Made by a program: the position numbers and the translations under genes
The notes under the pieces: generated by a model
What the model was told of the DNA's origin: nothing
What the model saw: only the letters and a program-made list of their open reading frames with translations
Database searches by the model: none
NCBI GenBank assembly: GCA_026393675.1
Contig: JAPKZQ010000042.1
Coordinates: 1 to 64,000, forward strand
Reading direction: 5' to 3'
From: Acidobacteriota bacterium
GTDB lineage: Bacteria > Acidobacteriota > Vicinamibacteria > Vicinamibacterales > JAKQTR01
Length of the DNA: 64,000 nt
In this document: piece by piece, positions 43,512-51,270 of the stretch
Position numbering within the stretch: position 1 is the first letter of the stretch
Layout of the letters: each line of letters begins with the position of its first letter

Positions 43512-44690
43512 CTAGTTGCCTGCCACCTTCAGATCGAACGAGAACCGGGTACCCTTCCCCGGTTCGCTCTCCACGGCAATCGTGGACTGGTGGCCCTCGA
43601 TAATCATCTTCACGAGCGCCAGGCCGAGCCCCGTGCCGCCCTGGCGGCGCGTGGTCGAGCCGTCAAGTTGGTGGAACGCCTCAAACAGCTCCGGCATCTT
43701 CTCGGCCGCGATGCCCTGACCGGTATCGGCCACCCACACCCGAACGCTGTCGCCGACGACGGCGGCACCCATCGTCACGCTCCCGCCCTGAGGGGTGAAT
43801 TTGACGGCGTTATCGATCAACTGGTTCAGCACCCAGCGGATCTTCTCGCCATCAGCCACGACCTGAGGCAGCGCGGCCGCCACGGATACTAGCAGTTGGA
43901 CGCCGCGGCGCTTCGCCTTCTCGGCCGCCGCGCCCGCGCATTCCGCAAGAATATCGCCGGCTGCGGTCGCCGCCTGATGCAGCACCATCTCTCCGCGGGC
44001 GCCCGTGGCGAACTGGATCAGATCGGCCACCAGTCGCTCCAGTTCCGCGACGCCGCGGCCCATCGTCTGCACCGCCTGTACCTGGTCATCAGTGAGCGGA
44101 CCGAGATCGCCAGCGGCCAGCAGCAGATTGAAGCCTTTGATCTTCGTCAGCGGCGTGCGCAGCTCGTGGGAGATGTTGTTGATGAAGTTCCCTTTGAGCC
44201 GATCCAGTTCCGTGAGGCGCTGATACGCGGCCTGCAGTTCCTGCGTGCGCTCGGCCACCCGCTGCTCGAGTTGGGCATTCACCTGCCGGAGGGCGTTCTG
44301 GAGATCCTGCACCTGCTCGACGCTGGCCAACTCCAGCTGCTCGCGCGTCATCAATCGCATCTCGAGCAGGACCTGGCCAAGCGTCTCACGCGTGCCACGC
44401 GCCGACATCTCCCGCTGGCGTTGCAGCGCGGCGTCAAGATGGGCTGACGTGATGTAGCCCTTCTTCATCAGGAACTCGCCGAACCGCGACAGCATGGCGT
44501 CGCCGAGGAACGGCACGCCTGGCTCGGCGGGAATCACACTCAGCGCGAGACGCTCCATCAGCACGGCAGCCAACGCCAGGTCGACCCCACACTGCGGACA
44601 CGTCGCCTCCCTCGCCGGCACGTCGGCCCGACACCGCGGACACGGATACATCAATCGATCAGCATCGCCTGGTCCCGGCATGGCTGGCAT
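43512..44690 (-). CDS. Soluble histidine kinase with zinc-ribbon and MshEN-like N terminus
   Basis: The start is uncertain among ATGs at 44690, 44681 and 44651; all give a protein of ~380-392 residues without transmembrane helices. The N terminus is a double CxxC zinc ribbon (YPCPRCRADVPAREATCPQCG). A segment resembling the MshE/GSPII_E N-terminal fold follows (FGEFLMKKGYITSAHLDAAL, TLGQVLLEMRLMTREQLELA), then a coiled coil. HisKA (NFINNISHELRTPLTKIKGF) and HATPase (NQLIDNAVKFTPQGG, GTGLGLALVKMIIEGH) end it. MshEN folds can bind c-di-GMP, so a second-messenger input is possible. Its response regulator is not adjacent on the same strand. Confidence 0.85.
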   Translation of the reverse strand: MPAMPGPGDADRLMYPCPRCRADVPAREATCPQCGVDLALAAVLMERLALSVIPAEPGVPFLGDAMLSRFGEFLMKKGYITSAHLDAALQRQREMSARGTRETLGQVLLEMRLMTREQLELASVEQVQDLQNALRQVNAQLEQRVAERTQELQAAYQRLTELDRLKGNFINNISHELRTPLTKIKGFNLLLAAGDLGPLTDDQVQAVQTMGRGVAELERLVADLIQFATGARGEMVLHQAATAAGDILAECAGAAAEKAKRRGVQLLVSVAAALPQVVADGEKIRWVLNQLIDNAVKFTPQGGSVTMGAAVVGDSVRVWVADTGQGIAAEKMPELFEAFHQLDGSTTRRQGGTGLGLALVKMIIEGHQSTIAVESEPGKGTRFSFDLKVAGN

Positions 44691-44771
44691 GGTACTCGAA
44701 AATCCTCTCCTACGCGCCGTGTGTTGCGGATACGGGGTTCGGGATTCGGACCGTGCAGCGGGTGAATCCCT

Positions 44772-44853
44772 GGGAACGCCGGGCTCCCCTTCGAGTTCCC
44801 TCAGGGCTGGCAGCCCGGCCCGCGGCCTGGCCACGCTGGAGCGTGGCGATCCC
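44772..44853 (+). repeat. Dispersed intergenic repeat, copy 2
   Basis: The same two conserved blocks as at 24348-24453 are present: GGGAACGCCGGGCTCCCC at 44772-44789 and GCCACGCTGGAGCGTGGC plus GATCCC at 44830-44853, 24 bp closer together. Confidence 0.75.
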
Positions 44854-44869
44854 AGGAAGCCCGTCCTAC

Positions 44870-44918
44870 CGATTACCGACTACTGACTTTCGACTACCGA
44901 CTACCGACTACCGACTAC
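44870..44918 (+). repeat. 7-bp tandem repeat (CGACTAC)
   Basis: Seven consecutive 7-bp units; the last four are exact CGACTAC and the first three are variants (CGATTAC, CGACTAC, TGACTTT). The rest of 44919-45152 has no gene. Confidence 0.85.
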
Positions 44919-45152
44919 TTGCTACCGTTCTTGTGCCGATGAATAGTTCATCGCGCACTGTTGAAATCCGCAATTCCGCGGTTTCTCTCCGCAAATGGCC
45001 TGATCGAGCGGCGACCGAGCCATGAGGCCCGATTCCGCTGTTGTGGTTTACAACGCCCCTTGATTGCGCCGTCTGACAGCGCGCCAGATCGTACCAGCAC
45101 AACTTATTCGTTCGCAATGAGTTAGCGAAAATACTGTATCTCGAAGTATACG

Positions 45153-45168
45153 TGGCGAGGAACTTGCT
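45153..45168 (+). promoter_or_regulatory. Sigma-54 promoter of the ferredoxin/NrfD/cytochrome operon
   Basis: TGGCGAGGAACTTGCT fits the -24/-12 pattern with exact spacing; GG and GC, the most conserved bases, are present. It lies 34 bp before the first gene. An inverted repeat TTCGC-N9-GCGAA at 45111-45129 lies upstream and could be an activator site. Confidence 0.7.
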
Positions 45169-45201
45169 CTCTTTCCGGGCGGAGGAAAGGAAGGCGCAAG
45201 A

Positions 45202-45426
45202 ATGGCCTGCCCATACTTGAAGGAAGTGGTGATGCTCTACTGCCAGGCCTATCCGGTCAAGAAGCTCGTGCCTCTCGACCGCATCGCGTCGGCGGACCCA
45301 TGCCTGGGCCTCGAGTACGAGGCCTGCCCCCTGTTCAAGGACGTGGTGACCCGCATCCGGGCAAGTACGCAACGCGCGACAGCCTCTTTGCCACCTGACT
45401 CCACTCGCCGGGAGGTTTTCCGATGA
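45202..45426 (+). CDS. Small cysteine-containing protein at the head of the electron-transfer operon
   Basis: The product is 74 residues, beginning MACPYLKEVVMLYCQAYPVK, then KLVPLDRIASADPCLGLEYE and ACPLFKDVV. Four cysteines (3, 14, 34, 42) could bind a metal or cluster. A GGAGGAAAGG-like ribosome binding site lies about 13 nt upstream. The stop overlaps the next ATG (ATGA). I recognise no named family; position as first gene suggests an accessory or regulatory subunit of the complex. Confidence 0.65.
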   Translation: MACPYLKEVVMLYCQAYPVKKLVPLDRIASADPCLGLEYEACPLFKDVVTRIRASTQRATASLPPDSTRREVFR

Positions 45427-45506
45427 TGTTCATTCCCTTACTCGCACTCGTCGGCCTCGTGCTGGTCGGGTGCTCAACACTCATCGCGGCACGCAGCCGC
45501 TCGTGA
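45423..45506 (+). CDS. 27-residue single-helix membrane peptide, translationally coupled
   Basis: The ATG at 45423 overlaps the preceding TGA. The 27-residue product is MMFIPLLALVGLVLVGCSTL followed by IAARSRS. It is one hydrophobic helix with a basic C-terminal end and a Cys in a lipobox-like LVGC. An uninterrupted frame, start overlap and hydrophobic composition favour a real small subunit, as is common in NrfD- and oxidase-type complexes. It is followed after 29 bp by the ferredoxin gene. Confidence 0.5.
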   Translation: MMFIPLLALVGLVLVGCSTLIAARSRS

Positions 45507-45535
45507 CACGACGATTCACGTAGAGGAATCGCACC

Positions 45536-46453
45536 ATGAAGCTCAATCGACGATTGTTTCTGAAAGTGGCCGGGGCAGCAGGGGCTATCGCCGCCGTCCC
45601 GGCAGCCACCGCCGGAGCTACGACCCTCGAGGAGCAGGCAGCCGTCAATAGCGCCCGACGCGGCGTACTGGTCGACACGACCAAGTGTGTCGGGTGCCGG
45701 GCCTGCGAAGCGGCGTGCACGGAAACCAACAACCAGCCCGAACCGGTGCGGCTCGATGACCCGGCGGTCTTCAAGACCGTGAGGACGACCGACACGCGGC
45801 ACTACACCGTTGTGAACGCGGCCAATACAGGAGCGAGCGCGGTGCCGGCGCGGTTCATCAAGCGCCAGTGCATGCACTGCCTCGAACCGGCGTGCGCATC
45901 AGCGTGCCTCGTGCGCGCGCTGGACAAGACGCCGACCGGACCGGTGGTGTACCACAAGGACCGATGCCTGGGCTGCCGGTACTGCATGGTGGCCTGCCCG
46001 TTTGGCGTGCCCAAGTACGAGTACGACTCTCCCACGCCGTTCGTCCAGAAGTGCACGTTCTGCGCCGACCGCCAGTCGCGGGGCGAGGCGCCAGCCTGCA
46101 CGTCGGTCTGCCCGAGCGGTGCGCTCACCTTCGGCATGCGTGACGACCTGATCGAAACCGCGCGCGAACGGCTCTACGCCAAGGGCAGTAAGTACGTGCG
46201 CTACATTTACGGCCAGCGCGAGGTCGGCGGCACGAGCTGGATGTACATCACGGACATTCCATTCGAGAAGCTCGGCCTGCCAACCGACCTCGGCACCTAC
46301 GCGTACTCGTCGTTGACACAAGCCTCGCTGGCGGCAGTGCCGTTTGTCCTGACCCTGTGGCCGCCGCTCCTGATGGGGATGTACACCTTCAGCAAGCGAC
46401 GCGAGCAGGTGGCCGCACAGGAAGCCGCCGGGAAGGAGACCAGCCATGAGTAG
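45536..46453 (+). CDS. Tat-exported four-cluster ferredoxin-type electron-transfer subunit (HybA/HmcB-like)
   Basis: The product is 305 residues. The N terminus KLNRRLFLKVAGAAGAIAAV is a twin-arginine signal. Four cysteine groups bind [4Fe-4S] clusters: CVGCRACEAAC, CMHCLEPACASAC, CLGCRYCMVAC, and CTFC with CTSVC. A C-terminal transmembrane helix (AAVPFVLTLWPPLLMGMYTF) anchors it on the periplasmic side, as in HybA. It passes electrons to or from the NrfD/HybB partner, whose gene overlaps by 8 nt. Confidence 0.93.
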   Translation: MKLNRRLFLKVAGAAGAIAAVPAATAGATTLEEQAAVNSARRGVLVDTTKCVGCRACEAACTETNNQPEPVRLDDPAVFKTVRTTDTRHYTVVNAANTGASAVPARFIKRQCMHCLEPACASACLVRALDKTPTGPVVYHKDRCLGCRYCMVACPFGVPKYEYDSPTPFVQKCTFCADRQSRGEAPACTSVCPSGALTFGMRDDLIETARERLYAKGSKYVRYIYGQREVGGTSWMYITDIPFEKLGLPTDLGTYAYSSLTQASLAAVPFVLTLWPPLLMGMYTFSKRREQVAAQEAAGKETSHE

Positions 46454-47669
46454 CACAACGGCACGCGCCCTGCCCTCCGGTAGCTGGGTCACCGACAAGA
46501 TCTTCCTCGGCCTTCCGTTTGCCGAGTACCTCAAGAGCCTCGCGACCCCTGGCAATTTCGTCTCGGGCCTCATCATGGCGATCGGCATCCCCCTGATCGT
46601 CTACCGCTTCGTGTACGGTCTCGGGGCGGCGACCAATCTGTCGCAGACCAATCCGTGGGGAATCTGGATCGGCTTCGACATGCTGGCGGGTGTCGCGCTC
46701 GCCGCCGGCGGCTATACGGTGGCCACGGCGGTGTACATTTTCGGGTTGAAGGAATACCACCCGATCGTGCGACCCGCGATTCTGACAGGGTTCCTGGGAT
46801 ACCTGTTCGCGGTCCTCGGCCTCTGCGCGGACCTTGGGCGCCCGTGGAACCTGCCCGTGCCGATCTTCATCTCGTGGGGCGGGCCGTCAGTCATGTTCGA
46901 GATCGCCTGGTGCGTCGTGCTCTACCTCACGGTGCTCGGGCTGGAATTTCTGCCGCCCGTGTTCGAGTGGCTGGGATGGAAGAAAGCCCTCGTGTTGGCG
47001 ACAAAGGCCACCATCGGCCTGACGGTCGTCGGCGTCATGTTGTCGACGCTGCACCAGTCGTCGCTCGGCGGTCTCTTTCTGATGGCCCCGACCAAGCTGC
47101 ACCCGCTCTGGTACTCGCCCTTCATTCCGGCGTACTTCTTCATCTCGAGTATCGCGGCGGGCCTGAGCATGGTCATCGTCGAGAGTGGCCTCTCGCATCG
47201 GGCCTTCCAGAGCCGCATCGACCACCACGTGAACCTGGACAAACTGGTCGTCGGCCTCGCCCGGGGAGCCTCGATTGTCCTGTTCGCATACTTCTTCCTG
47301 AAGGTCCAGGGGGTCGCCGACAGCGGCCGCTGGTCGTTGCTCACGACCGGGTACGGCTACTGGTTCCTGGTCGAGGTTTTGGGATTCATCCTCCTACCGT
47401 CGCTGGTGTTCGCCTATGCCGCGCGCCGCGCGAAGGTGACCCTGATTCGGTGGACCGCCGCGTGGACCGTGCTTGGCATCATCGTCAACCGTCTCAATGT
47501 GTCGGTGATTGCGCTCAACTGGAACTCTCCGGATCGGTACGTTCCGAGCTGGATGGAAGTGATGGTATCGCTCACGCTCGTGACCCTTGGCATCTCGGCC
47601 TTCCGGTGGATCGTCAACCGGATGCCAGTGCTCAACGAGCATGAACTGTCAGGGATCCGCGAGTCGTAG
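46446..47669 (+). CDS. hybB: NrfD/HybB-family membrane subunit
   Basis: The product is 407 residues with about nine to ten transmembrane helices. Characteristic stretches are NPWGIWIGFDMLAGVALAAG, PILTGFLGYLFAVLGL-type helix 3 (AILTGFLGYLFAVLGLCADL), STLHQSSLGGLFLMAPTKLH and NRLNVSVIALNW. HybB proteins exchange electrons between periplasmic iron-sulfur or haem proteins and quinone, and may pump protons. The match to HybB rather than short NrfD is from length and the HQSSLG motif. It overlaps the ferredoxin gene by 8 nt. Confidence 0.92.
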   Translation: MSSTTARALPSGSWVTDKIFLGLPFAEYLKSLATPGNFVSGLIMAIGIPLIVYRFVYGLGAATNLSQTNPWGIWIGFDMLAGVALAAGGYTVATAVYIFGLKEYHPIVRPAILTGFLGYLFAVLGLCADLGRPWNLPVPIFISWGGPSVMFEIAWCVVLYLTVLGLEFLPPVFEWLGWKKALVLATKATIGLTVVGVMLSTLHQSSLGGLFLMAPTKLHPLWYSPFIPAYFFISSIAAGLSMVIVESGLSHRAFQSRIDHHVNLDKLVVGLARGASIVLFAYFFLKVQGVADSGRWSLLTTGYGYWFLVEVLGFILLPSLVFAYAARRAKVTLIRWTAAWTVLGIIVNRLNVSVIALNWNSPDRYVPSWMEVMVSLTLVTLGISAFRWIVNRMPVLNEHELSGIRES

Positions 47670-47696
47670 CCGCGGACGCGCGAAGAGGAGATACGC

Positions 47697-48422
47697 ATGA
47701 TTCCGCATGACATCCTGACGCTCTACTCGGCGAAGATGATCGAGTACGGCATCGCGATTTTGTTCCTGCTGTTGTTTATGCCCTTCTGGAAGTACGTGCA
47801 GGGGCCGAGCGCAGCCGCCGTCCTGGCACACGCCAGGGTCCGCCAGCCGGCGACGACGGGGGCGGACTGGTTCCCGATCCCGCTGGATCGCCTCTTCCAC
47901 CGCGGCCACGCGTGGGCCCGTCCGGAATCCGACGGCCTGGTCACTGTGGGTCTCGATGGATTCGCCGCGAAGCTGGTAGGGCCACTCGCGGCTGTCGCGC
48001 TGCCCCAAGTGGGTGCCGCCGTCGGTCAGGGCGAAAAGGCCTGGCGACTGATCGCCGACGATGGCCGCGCGGTCGAGATGCTGTCGCCGCTTGACGGGAC
48101 CATTGCCGAGATCAACACCGATCTGGCCAGGGCCCCGGAAGCCGCGCAAGTTGACCCCTACGGCCGCGGATGGTTGTTTCGCGTCCGGCCGCAGAGGCTC
48201 CGCGCCAACAGCACCAGCCTTCTGTCGGGAACGACGGCCAGACGCTGGATGGACGAGGCCGTCGCCGGATTGCAGCGCACGCTGTCGCCGGAACTGGGCG
48301 CCCTGGCCCAGGACGGCGGCGTGCCGGTGACCGGCATGGCGCGCATCATCGACGCGGAACACTGGGACAACCTCGCGCGGACGCATTTCCTCACCGACGA
48401 CAAGGAGGACGCCAATGCGTAA
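47697..48422 (+). CDS. Membrane-anchored GcvH-like protein without the lipoyl lysine (first)
   Basis: The product is 241 residues. A transmembrane helix near residues 15-33 (IEYGIAILFLLLFMPFWKYV) precedes a GcvH/lipoyl-like fold: LFHRGHAWARPESDGLVTVG, VALPQVGAAVGQGEKAWRLI, SPLDGTIAEINTDL and DPYGRGWLFRVRP. In true H proteins the ESVKA loop carries the lipoylated Lys; here the matching stretch is ADDGRAVEMLSP with no Lys. A helical C-terminal region of ~70 residues follows. It should be a structural or docking subunit of the complex rather than a lipoate carrier. It overlaps the triheme cytochrome gene by 8 nt. Confidence 0.8.
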   Translation: MIPHDILTLYSAKMIEYGIAILFLLLFMPFWKYVQGPSAAAVLAHARVRQPATTGADWFPIPLDRLFHRGHAWARPESDGLVTVGLDGFAAKLVGPLAAVALPQVGAAVGQGEKAWRLIADDGRAVEMLSPLDGTIAEINTDLARAPEAAQVDPYGRGWLFRVRPQRLRANSTSLLSGTTARRWMDEAVAGLQRTLSPELGALAQDGGVPVTGMARIIDAEHWDNLARTHFLTDDKEDANA

Positions 48423-48771
48423 CCTCCGCTTCGGGACGGTACTGGTCGCCGTGACCCTCGTCGGCCTACTCGCCACTGCCGCGGGAATCGCGCAGGGCCG
48501 ACTGCCCAATCTGCCCCAGCCATTCACCTTTGCGCAGACGGGAGACAGCCCGGGAAAAGTCACGTTCAATCACACGTCACACGTGGATGAGAACGCGCCC
48601 GGATGCACCGCGTGTCATCCCAGGCTGTTCAAGATTCTGAAAGGCGGCACCGCCGCCGACGGCAAGACGATCACGCACGACGCCATGAAGCAGAGCCGGG
48701 CCTGCGGCGCGTGCCACGACGGCAAGAAGTCGTTCGGATTCGATGACTGCACGACGTGTCATCGCAGTTGA
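48415..48771 (+). CDS. Triheme cytochrome c7/c3-type
   Basis: The product is 118 residues. A signal peptide (FGTVLVAVTLVGLLATAAGI) precedes three CXXCH motifs (CTACH, CGACH, CTTCH). The class III pattern KVTFNHTSH, with His as a sixth ligand, recalls c7/c3 cytochromes. It is probably a soluble or loosely anchored periplasmic electron carrier for the adjacent NrfD complex. The ATG overlaps the end of the first GcvH-like gene. Confidence 0.9.
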   Translation: MRNLRFGTVLVAVTLVGLLATAAGIAQGRLPNLPQPFTFAQTGDSPGKVTFNHTSHVDENAPGCTACHPRLFKILKGGTAADGKTITHDAMKQSRACGACHDGKKSFGFDDCTTCHRS

Positions 48772-48808
48772 GAGTCACCAACGGGTCAGTGAGAAAGACG
48801 AGGAGATC

Positions 48809-49516
48809 ATGGACACGCTACTGAGCGTCCTGGAATCAGCGGCCATACTGGTGGCGGGACTCACCGTCAGGGTGGGCCTCCTGCTGCTCGTGCTCGCCGT
48901 CCTCTCGGTGCCGGTGTTCCTGTTTCTGACGGGCATGAAGGGCGTCGACGCCATCCGGCGGCGCCTGGTAGGCGTGATGCGAGTCGGCCGCCTGTTCTGG
49001 AGCGACCAGGTGTACTACGCACCTGGTCATACCTGGATTCGCCCGATGTCGCGTCAGCGGGCGCTGGTCGGCATCGACGACCTCGCGCAGCGCCTGTTCG
49101 CCGCACCGATGGGATTGAAACTGCCGCAGCCGGGCACCGAGGTCCGCGAGGGACAGCCCATCGCCGAGGTCCGGACGGCGGGCCGCCGCGCCGCGATCAT
49201 GTCGCCGATTTCGGGCGTGGTCACGCGCGTCAATGAAGCGGTGCGCGAGGACGCTTCCCTGGTTCACCGCGATCCGTATTCGCGGGGCTGGCTGTTTGCC
49301 GTGATCCCGTCCGATACGGCGTTTCAGAAACTACCGGCGGGCCGGACCGCGAGGGCCTGGCTGTCTGAGGAGGAACATCGGCTGTCGCGGTTCTACGAGA
49401 CCCAGTTGGGCATCGCCGCCGCCGACGGCGGCGACTTCGTCGAGCATCCGCCGGCGCTGCTCACCGACGAGCAGTGGCAGGCGCTCACTCACGAGTTCCT
49501 GGCCAATCCGTCCTAG
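48809..49516 (+). CDS. Membrane-anchored GcvH-like protein without the lipoyl lysine (second)
   Basis: The ATG at 48809 follows AGGAG; upstream codons overlap the cytochrome. The 235-residue product has an N-terminal transmembrane helix (LLLLVLAVLSVPVFLFLTGM). A GcvH-like core follows: YYAPGHTWIRPMSRQRALVG, LKLPQPGTEVREGQPIAEVR, SPISGVVTRVNEAV and DPYSRGWLFAVIP. The lipoyl loop reads VRTAGRRAAIMSP, again without Lys and similar to the first copy (both have GR before the SP turn). The C terminus matches the first copy in layout, so the two are paralogues flanking the triheme gene. Confidence 0.8.
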   Translation: MDTLLSVLESAAILVAGLTVRVGLLLLVLAVLSVPVFLFLTGMKGVDAIRRRLVGVMRVGRLFWSDQVYYAPGHTWIRPMSRQRALVGIDDLAQRLFAAPMGLKLPQPGTEVREGQPIAEVRTAGRRAAIMSPISGVVTRVNEAVREDASLVHRDPYSRGWLFAVIPSDTAFQKLPAGRTARAWLSEEEHRLSRFYETQLGIAAADGGDFVEHPPALLTDEQWQALTHEFLANPS

Positions 49517-49747
49517 TCGGATCGGCACGGGTGTGACCCGGAGACGTGGCAGCCACGGGAATGGCGTGTTCCCTTGGGAAGGTCGGCGGTCGCGTCTTCG
49601 GGTCAGTTATTCGGTTGCGAATCAACGTAGAGACCGGCACGGTGATGGGGCTGTCCCAAGGAGTGCAGGGGCTTCCTGGGTTTTCTCCTCCACCCACCAG
49701 GGGGCGCCTCCCGAGGGCGGCTCCGTCACCGGCCGTCGACAGCAGAT

Positions 49748-51118
49748 TCAGGCTGGCTCGAAGCGCGCGGTGAAGTGCCGCAAGGCCCTGGGGGCCGCGA
49801 CCAGTCGATACCCGCGAAGCTCGTCGCGGCGGGACGCGACATGGATGACGGCTTCGGCCACATAGTCGATGTGCGATTGCGTATAGACCCGACGCGGAAT
49901 CGCCAGCCGAACCAGTTCCATTGACGACGGCACCTCGGTGCCATCCGGACGCATCCCAAACATCACCGTCCCAATCTCGACCCCGCGGATCCCCGCCTCG
50001 ACATACAGGGCATTCGCCAGGGCGATGCCCGGATACTGCAAGGCCGGGATGTGCGGCAACAGCATCTTGGCGTCGATGTAGATCGCGTGCCCACCCGGGG
50101 GACGGATAATCGGCACGTCGGCCGCGATGAGCTTCTCGCCCAGGTACTCGGTGGATCGAATCCGGTAGTGGAGATATGACTCGTCGACCACTTCTTCGAG
50201 ACCACGGGCAATCGCCTCGAGGTCATAGCCAGCCAGACCGCCGTAGGTCGGGAAGCCTTCCGTGAGGATCAGGAGGTTGCGGGCGGCCTCGGCCCACGCG
50301 TCGTTGTTCATCGCGAGGAAGCCGCCGATATTCGCCAGACCGTCCTTCTTGGCCGACATCGTGCACCCGTCGGCCAGCGAGAACATCTCCTGCGCGATCG
50401 ACTTGGGCGTCCGGTCCGCATACGCAGGCTCCCGGAGTCTGATGAACCAGGCGTTCTCGGCAAATCGGCACGCATCAAGAAAGAACGGCTTGTTGTACTT
50501 GTCGCACACCTCGCGCACGGCTCGCAGGTTCTCCATCGACACCGGCTGTCCGCCTCCCGAGTTGTTGGTCACCGTCACCATCACCAGGGGCACCAGGTCT
50601 CCGCGTTCGCCCAGGAGTCGATCAAGCGCCGCGATGTCGACATTGCCCTTGAACGGATGAAGGAAATGGGGGATGCGACCCTCTGGGATCACCAGATCGA
50701 CCGCCTCGGCCCCCTCCACTTCGATGTTCGCCCGCGTCGTATCGAAGTGGTTGTTGTTCGGCACCACCTGGCCGGGTCTGAGAATCGTGTGGAAGAGAAT
50801 CCGCTCGGCGGCCCGCCCCTGGTGCGTGGGAATGATGTGCGTAAAGCCGGTCAGATCCTTGACCACCTGCTCGAAGCGATAGAACGACCGGCTGCCCGCA
50901 TACGACTCGTCAGCCTGTATCATCGCCGCCCACTGCATGGCCGACATCGCACCAGTGCCCGAATCGGTCAGCAGATCGATCAGCACGTCTTCGGCGCGCA
51001 GCCGAAAGACGTTGTACCCGGCCGTCCGCAGCGCCTCGGCTCGATCCTCGCGGCGCGTGAACTTGACGGATTCGACCGACTTGATACGGAACGGCTCGAT
51101 GATGGTTCTGAAATTCAT
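49748..51118 (-). CDS. tnaA: Tryptophanase
   Basis: The ATG at 51118 starts the family N terminus MNFRTIIEPFRIKSVESVKF. The ~456-residue PLP enzyme has YAGSRSFYRFEQVVKDLTGF, PTHQGRAAERILF, VTVTNNSGGGQPVSMEN and the PLP-lysine region CTMSAKKDGLANIGGF. IRGVEIGTVMFG carries Val where tyrosine phenol-lyase has Arg, so tryptophanase (indole, pyruvate and ammonia from Trp) is favoured. No tnaB permease or tnaC leader peptide was seen. It is divergent from the FmdB-like gene across two operator-like palindromes. Confidence 0.9.
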   Translation of the reverse strand: MNFRTIIEPFRIKSVESVKFTRREDRAEALRTAGYNVFRLRAEDVLIDLLTDSGTGAMSAMQWAAMIQADESYAGSRSFYRFEQVVKDLTGFTHIIPTHQGRAAERILFHTILRPGQVVPNNNHFDTTRANIEVEGAEAVDLVIPEGRIPHFLHPFKGNVDIAALDRLLGERGDLVPLVMVTVTNNSGGGQPVSMENLRAVREVCDKYNKPFFLDACRFAENAWFIRLREPAYADRTPKSIAQEMFSLADGCTMSAKKDGLANIGGFLAMNNDAWAEAARNLLILTEGFPTYGGLAGYDLEAIARGLEEVVDESYLHYRIRSTEYLGEKLIAADVPIIRPPGGHAIYIDAKMLLPHIPALQYPGIALANALYVEAGIRGVEIGTVMFGMRPDGTEVPSSMELVRLAIPRRVYTQSHIDYVAEAVIHVASRRDELRGYRLVAAPRALRHFTARFEPA

Positions 51119-51175
51119 GGTTGTATGACTATAACGATTCCTTGTCACCAAGTGGGTGATTGGTGAATCCTACAT

Positions 51176-51204
51176 GTAACAACCATTCCCGGAGTGATTG
51201 TTAC
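51176..51204. promoter_or_regulatory. Operator-like palindrome 1 between tnaA and the FmdB-like gene
   Basis: GTAACAA (51176-51182) and TTGTTAC (51198-51204) are perfect 7-bp arms around a 15-nt imperfect palindrome (CATTCCCGGAGTG). The whole 29-bp element matches 51229-51257 at 23 of 29 positions. Confidence 0.65.
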
Positions 51205-51228
51205 AATGTCGGCGCGGGCTCACGAATG

Positions 51229-51257
51229 TAATAATCACTCCGGGAGTGATTTTTTCA
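51229..51257. promoter_or_regulatory. Operator-like palindrome 2, ahead of the FmdB-like gene
   Basis: AATCACTCCGGGAGTGATT (51233-51251) is a perfect palindrome with 8-bp arms, followed by a T run. It is 14 bp before the FmdB-like ATG. A terminator or attenuator reading is possible because of the T run, but the near-copy upstream without a T run favours an operator. Confidence 0.6.
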
Positions 51258-51270
51258 GGGAGTTCAGGGA

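Noticed and set aside
44870-44918. Possible CRISPR-like array
   Set aside because: Units are 7 bp and contiguous without spacers; a simple tandem repeat. No cas genes are near.
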